Source: Fremontodendron californicum (lineage: Eukaryota; Streptophyta; Magnoliopsida; Malvales; Malvaceae). Taken from it: 64,000 nt of DNA. Within the stretch, counting starts at the first letter, position 1, and each line of letters opens with the position of its first letter. The position numbers and the translations under genes are program-made. The stretch spans positions 23,781,172 through 23,845,171 of the forward strand of contig JAULJL010000004.1 in NCBI GenBank assembly GCA_030761205.1, written 5' to 3'. The notes under the pieces were generated by a model. It was not told the origin of the DNA and searched no databases. It saw only the letters and a program-made list of their open reading frames with translations. Positions 60,725 to 64,000 of this stretch are shown here, piece by piece.

Positions 60725-63700
60725 TGTAGAAACCTAATTTTGTCTGGGCCCCCTAAACAAGGTGATTCTCTCTTTTCAACTTCCCGGAATGCAAAGAATC
60801 TTCCCTCATTCTGCTAATACGTCTCCAAGACTTTGATTTGAAGGTCAAAGTGTAAAAGTCAACTCAAAAAAGTCAACTCTAAAAAAGTCAACCCCAAAAA
60901 ATCAACCACTAAAAAAGTCAACTCTCAGTCAAAATCAAGATTCGAAGTTGAATTGAACAGTGGTGAAAGAGTTTTGATAATCAGAGGTCTACAACGAAAG
61001 ATAGAGAATTTGAAATACAGATTGCAAAAATTCAGTGTAGGAAAAATACCTAATTTTGCAAATTTGGGGAAAAGTGCGTAAACGATCAAATTGGACGAAA
61101 TTGGAGGTGCCGAATGGATTAAGATCAATAAATATGGACATTGGAAGATCCAATTTTGAAGCGGAGTTGAAGCAAGATGTGGTTTGAAGAGGGAAAGGAA
61201 AATAAGGATTTAATGAATAAATAAGAAAACCACAAATTTGGGAAAAACTGCAAAGATGACCTGATTCGATGAAATTGATGCCCCCAGTTGATAAAGGATA
61301 AATAAATAAAAATATCCCAAGTCCCAAGTTGAAGTGGATCCCAAGGAAGAGCCGATTGGAGGAAAAACAAAAAAACGAGAAAATTAAAATAAAGAGGAAA
61401 GGGGGAAAACTAAATCGGAGAGGAATTCGGATGTAAAAATTGGGCATTTTTGGACCAACTCCAATTCAATATATGACAAAGGCAGTGGAAAAAGAAAATA
61501 AAAAATTTGGTCCGTTTCGAGTAAAACTGAGGTTTCAAGGGTTAAAGGGCAATTTTGGAAAATTTGAGAAAAATAAAATCCGAGCTCGAAAAATTATGAA
61601 ACTTCCAGAAATGAATTTTATATTAGATGAAAGGGATTGGAGAATAAAAATACAGAATTGGAGCTCAAATAGAAAAAGACAACGTTAGGGTGCACTAATC
61701 CGAAATTCCAAGAGAAAATTTCAAGAAAAATAGAAAACGAGCTCGAAAAATTATGAAAACTTCCAGAACTAAGTTTTATATTTTATGGAAGGGATTAGAG
61801 AAGAAAAATTCAGAATCGGAGCTCAAATGGAAAAAGACAAAGTTGGAAGGCACTAAATCGAAAGTTTAGAGAAAAATCTAGGAAAAATGCAAAATAAGCT
61901 CATAAAATAATGAAAACCTCCAAAACTGAGTTTTATATTGGATGGCATGGATTAAAAAAGAAAAATTTTGAAATTGGGGTCCATTAGCAAATAAATTAAG
62001 TTTGGGGGTCAAAATGCAATTTTATCGAAAAAACTGAAAATAGCCATTTTGCAAATAAAAAAAGAGGAATGGCCTAAAAAATTCCAGGCCATTTTCAGTC
62101 AGCCCTTGGATGAAGGTGGGAGTGTGATCATCTTGAATCAAATGGCCAAGATTGAATAGCAAGATGACATTTTTAAAAAAGGACAAGATTCTCCACTACT
62201 TGCCTACATGTTATTTTTGGCCAATGGGAGGCCTCCAAATTGCAAAGCCATGTGAAGAGCATGTGATGGCTATGAGATGATGCCAAAAGAGGATTAAAAA
62301 TGCCACCTAGGAAGATATTTTAATAGTAAGCCATATGATCATGACAAGTGGCTTAGATATTTTGTAGAGATAGGAGACAAGAATAATCTAGGTGGCATTA
62401 TGGGCCAATGAGAGGCTAGGAAACCCTTAAGGAAAGCATCATGCAAATAGGGGACAAGAACCCTTAATTTAAGGGAAGCATCATGCAAGGAGGGGACAAG
62501 AATTAGCCATGTGGCAAAGATGTTGGGAGAGCATGCAATGCATGCCAAAGGCTTAAAGAATAAGAAAAATTTCTCTACACTAAAAAGGGGTGGCCGGCCA
62601 AGCAAATAGGAGAAGGGGAGTCATTACTTGATTTTCTACTCTTTTTTTCACCTTGGCCGGTACTATATAGTTGTTATTGAGCTTGTCTTTGCTTGATTTT
62701 CTGGTTTGTTTGTTGATTGTGGGCTTTATCGTTGTGGTAGGATAGATTTTCCTTTGGTTTTCCTTAAAAAAAAAAAAATTCAAATAAAAGGTTTGAGAAG
62801 CTTGAGGATCTTGATTTATATAAAGTGATTTTGGTTAGGTAGGACTATGTCCATTAAACCAACCATTGAGCCAACCTTGTTTTTCCTTTGCTTGCTTGTT
62901 ATATATTTTAGTTTATGTTAGATCATTTTCATATATTTGTCTTGCTGATTGTTCATACATTCATTTCATTCCCCGTTTGATTTTTGGGTTAGACAAATCA
63001 ATAGTCTATAGCCAAGCTCTCTTGAGCAAGCTTGTGGAAAATTAATGGTTTTGCAAGTTACATTTTCTGAGTTTAGGAAATATTTTACTAGGTTTCTTTT
63101 GTCGAAATAAAAGGTTTTTTTTACCACATGTAGTAGACCTTTAGAGGATGCTCTGGTATTTTTTTCCAAGATTTTTAGAATTTTTTATCAAGGGTGGAAA
63201 AATGATTTTCAGTAAAACAGTTTTTAGTCTATTGTTCTGACTTTAATGCAATTTCGGTCAAGGCATCCTTAGTCCAAAAATTAAGTTGATTTTACCTCAT
63301 AAAGACCATCATGTCTCAAGCCTAAACTGATTTTTTCAGATTTTTCTGAAACTTTTTTATACGGGGTAGAAAAATAGTTTTCTAAAACTGGTTGTTCGAG
63401 TTAGAATGAGTTTTTTTAAAACCAATAATTTTCTATTTTTATTAAAAAGGAGGGGCGCTGAATTGAGTCATTAGCTACTGTTTAGGTTGATTTCCATCTC
63501 AATGATAAAAATTGATTATACAAAGGCTGGGTCATGGGTAATCAACCTGGGTTTTAAAAAAAAAAATAGGAAAGCTAGAGCCTTTAGAGGAAGGGTTTCG
63601 GCCAAGGCCTATTTTCCTAAAAAAAATTCAACTTTTTTATCCGAGCTCAAAGTCATTTGGTTTCTGAAAATCCAATTTAAATTTCTCTCAAAGGTATTCA

Positions 63701-64000
63701 GATACCTTCTTTAGGTATACGGATGTCCTTACTTCAAGGGAGAAATACATCTTCATGCATTGCATATTTTAGAATGTTCTTATTTAATTTAGTATAAAAA
63801 CGTATTTTTCGGTTTCCTAAACATTTGGCGAGAATTAGTTCGTAATATTTGCTGGGGAGGTTAGGAAATTATTAAATGCACGTGTTTATGGAATTGAAAC
63901 GTATGGTTTTCGTTTTACTATGAATCATGTAAATGTCATATGAAAGAATTATTTTCTAAGCTTTGCCGGGTTTGATGGGGAGTACGGTAATATTGTCTGA
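60725..64000 (+). repeat. Outer element 3' LTR, cut by the window end
   Basis: It is colinear with 24587-24913 plus 47966-~51170. It lacks about 270 bases present in the 5' LTR (49528-49800), at 62632. About 1 kb of the LTR lies beyond the window. Confidence 0.88.

Larger units (their letters stand above)
24587..64000 (+). mobile_element. Outer Tat/Ogre-type retrotransposon, pol-less, interrupted by the inner element, 3' end outside the window
   Basis: The LTR start TGTTGACACCTAATTTTGTC at 24587 matches TGTAGAAACCTAATTTTGTC at 60725. The 5' LTR is split by the inner element and resumes at 47961. A PBS lies at 52200-52217 and a PPT at 60711-60724. The internal region of about 8.5 kb holds gag-like sequences only; no protease, RT, RNase H or integrase motif was found. 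By eye a ~175-base LTR sample (48000 vs 61070) differs at about 8% of sites. This is more than the inner element's LTR pair and agrees with the outer element being older. Confidence 0.85.

Overview
The window is nuclear DNA of a flowering plant, most likely a eudicot. It is AT-rich and gene-poor, and most of it is giant LTR retrotransposons of the Ty3/gypsy Tat/Ogre type. It holds one intact-looking host gene with introns, a receptor-like kinase of the pollen PRK (LRR-III) type. It also holds a LINE, a SINE, hAT-like repeats and a piece of mitochondrial DNA. I cannot name the species.

Layout. 1-7785: remains of Tat/Ogre elements. A + strand LTR ends at 4664, an oppositely oriented partial LTR abuts it (4669-7281), and a + strand gag fragment follows. 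That fragment is cut at about 7785 by a structure with ~200-bp terminal inverted repeats (7787-11014). Inside this structure lie a hAT-like GGCCCG-rich repeat and ~2 kb of mitochondrial-type DNA, including a fragment of the large-subunit rRNA peptidyl-transferase domain. Its right end merges into four regularly spaced 39-48-nt hairpins (10932-11177). 11180-12765 shows no gene. 13121-16197 is the PRK gene (three exons, 653 aa), with a tRNA-derived SINE in intron 1. 16857-20226 is a 5'-truncated L1-type LINE with an unbroken ORF2 and clear target-site duplications. 20243-24586 is AT-rich, with a 198-bp tandem duplication, a long hairpin and a hAT-like element.

24587-64000 is a nest of two Tat/Ogre retrotransposons. 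The outer element (+ strand) has its 5' LTR split by the inner one (24587-24913 and 47961-~52190), then a PBS, a leader, two adjacent gag-like regions, no recognisable protease, RT, RNase H or integrase, a long 3' noncoding region with a ~62-bp tandem array, a PPT and a 3' LTR that runs off the window. The inner element (- strand, 24914-47960, 23,047 bp) is bounded by GTATC/GTACC target duplications. Its LTRs are ~4.8 kb, and from 5' to 3' it carries PBS, leader ORF, an extra ORF1, gag, protease, a probable intron, RT, RNase H, integrase and a 3' UTR packed with tandem repeats. All its reading frames are broken.

The two elements share the PBS, LTR termini, PPT position, leader architecture and 3'-UTR seed sequence. 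The outer pol-less element therefore looks like a non-autonomous relative mobilised by a family like the inner one. Points most worth a second look are the leader ORF whose differences between the two elements fall mostly at third codon positions, the covarying hairpin array, the PBS-like relic inside the LTR, and the 3'-UTR tandem arrays grown from a segment present in both elements.
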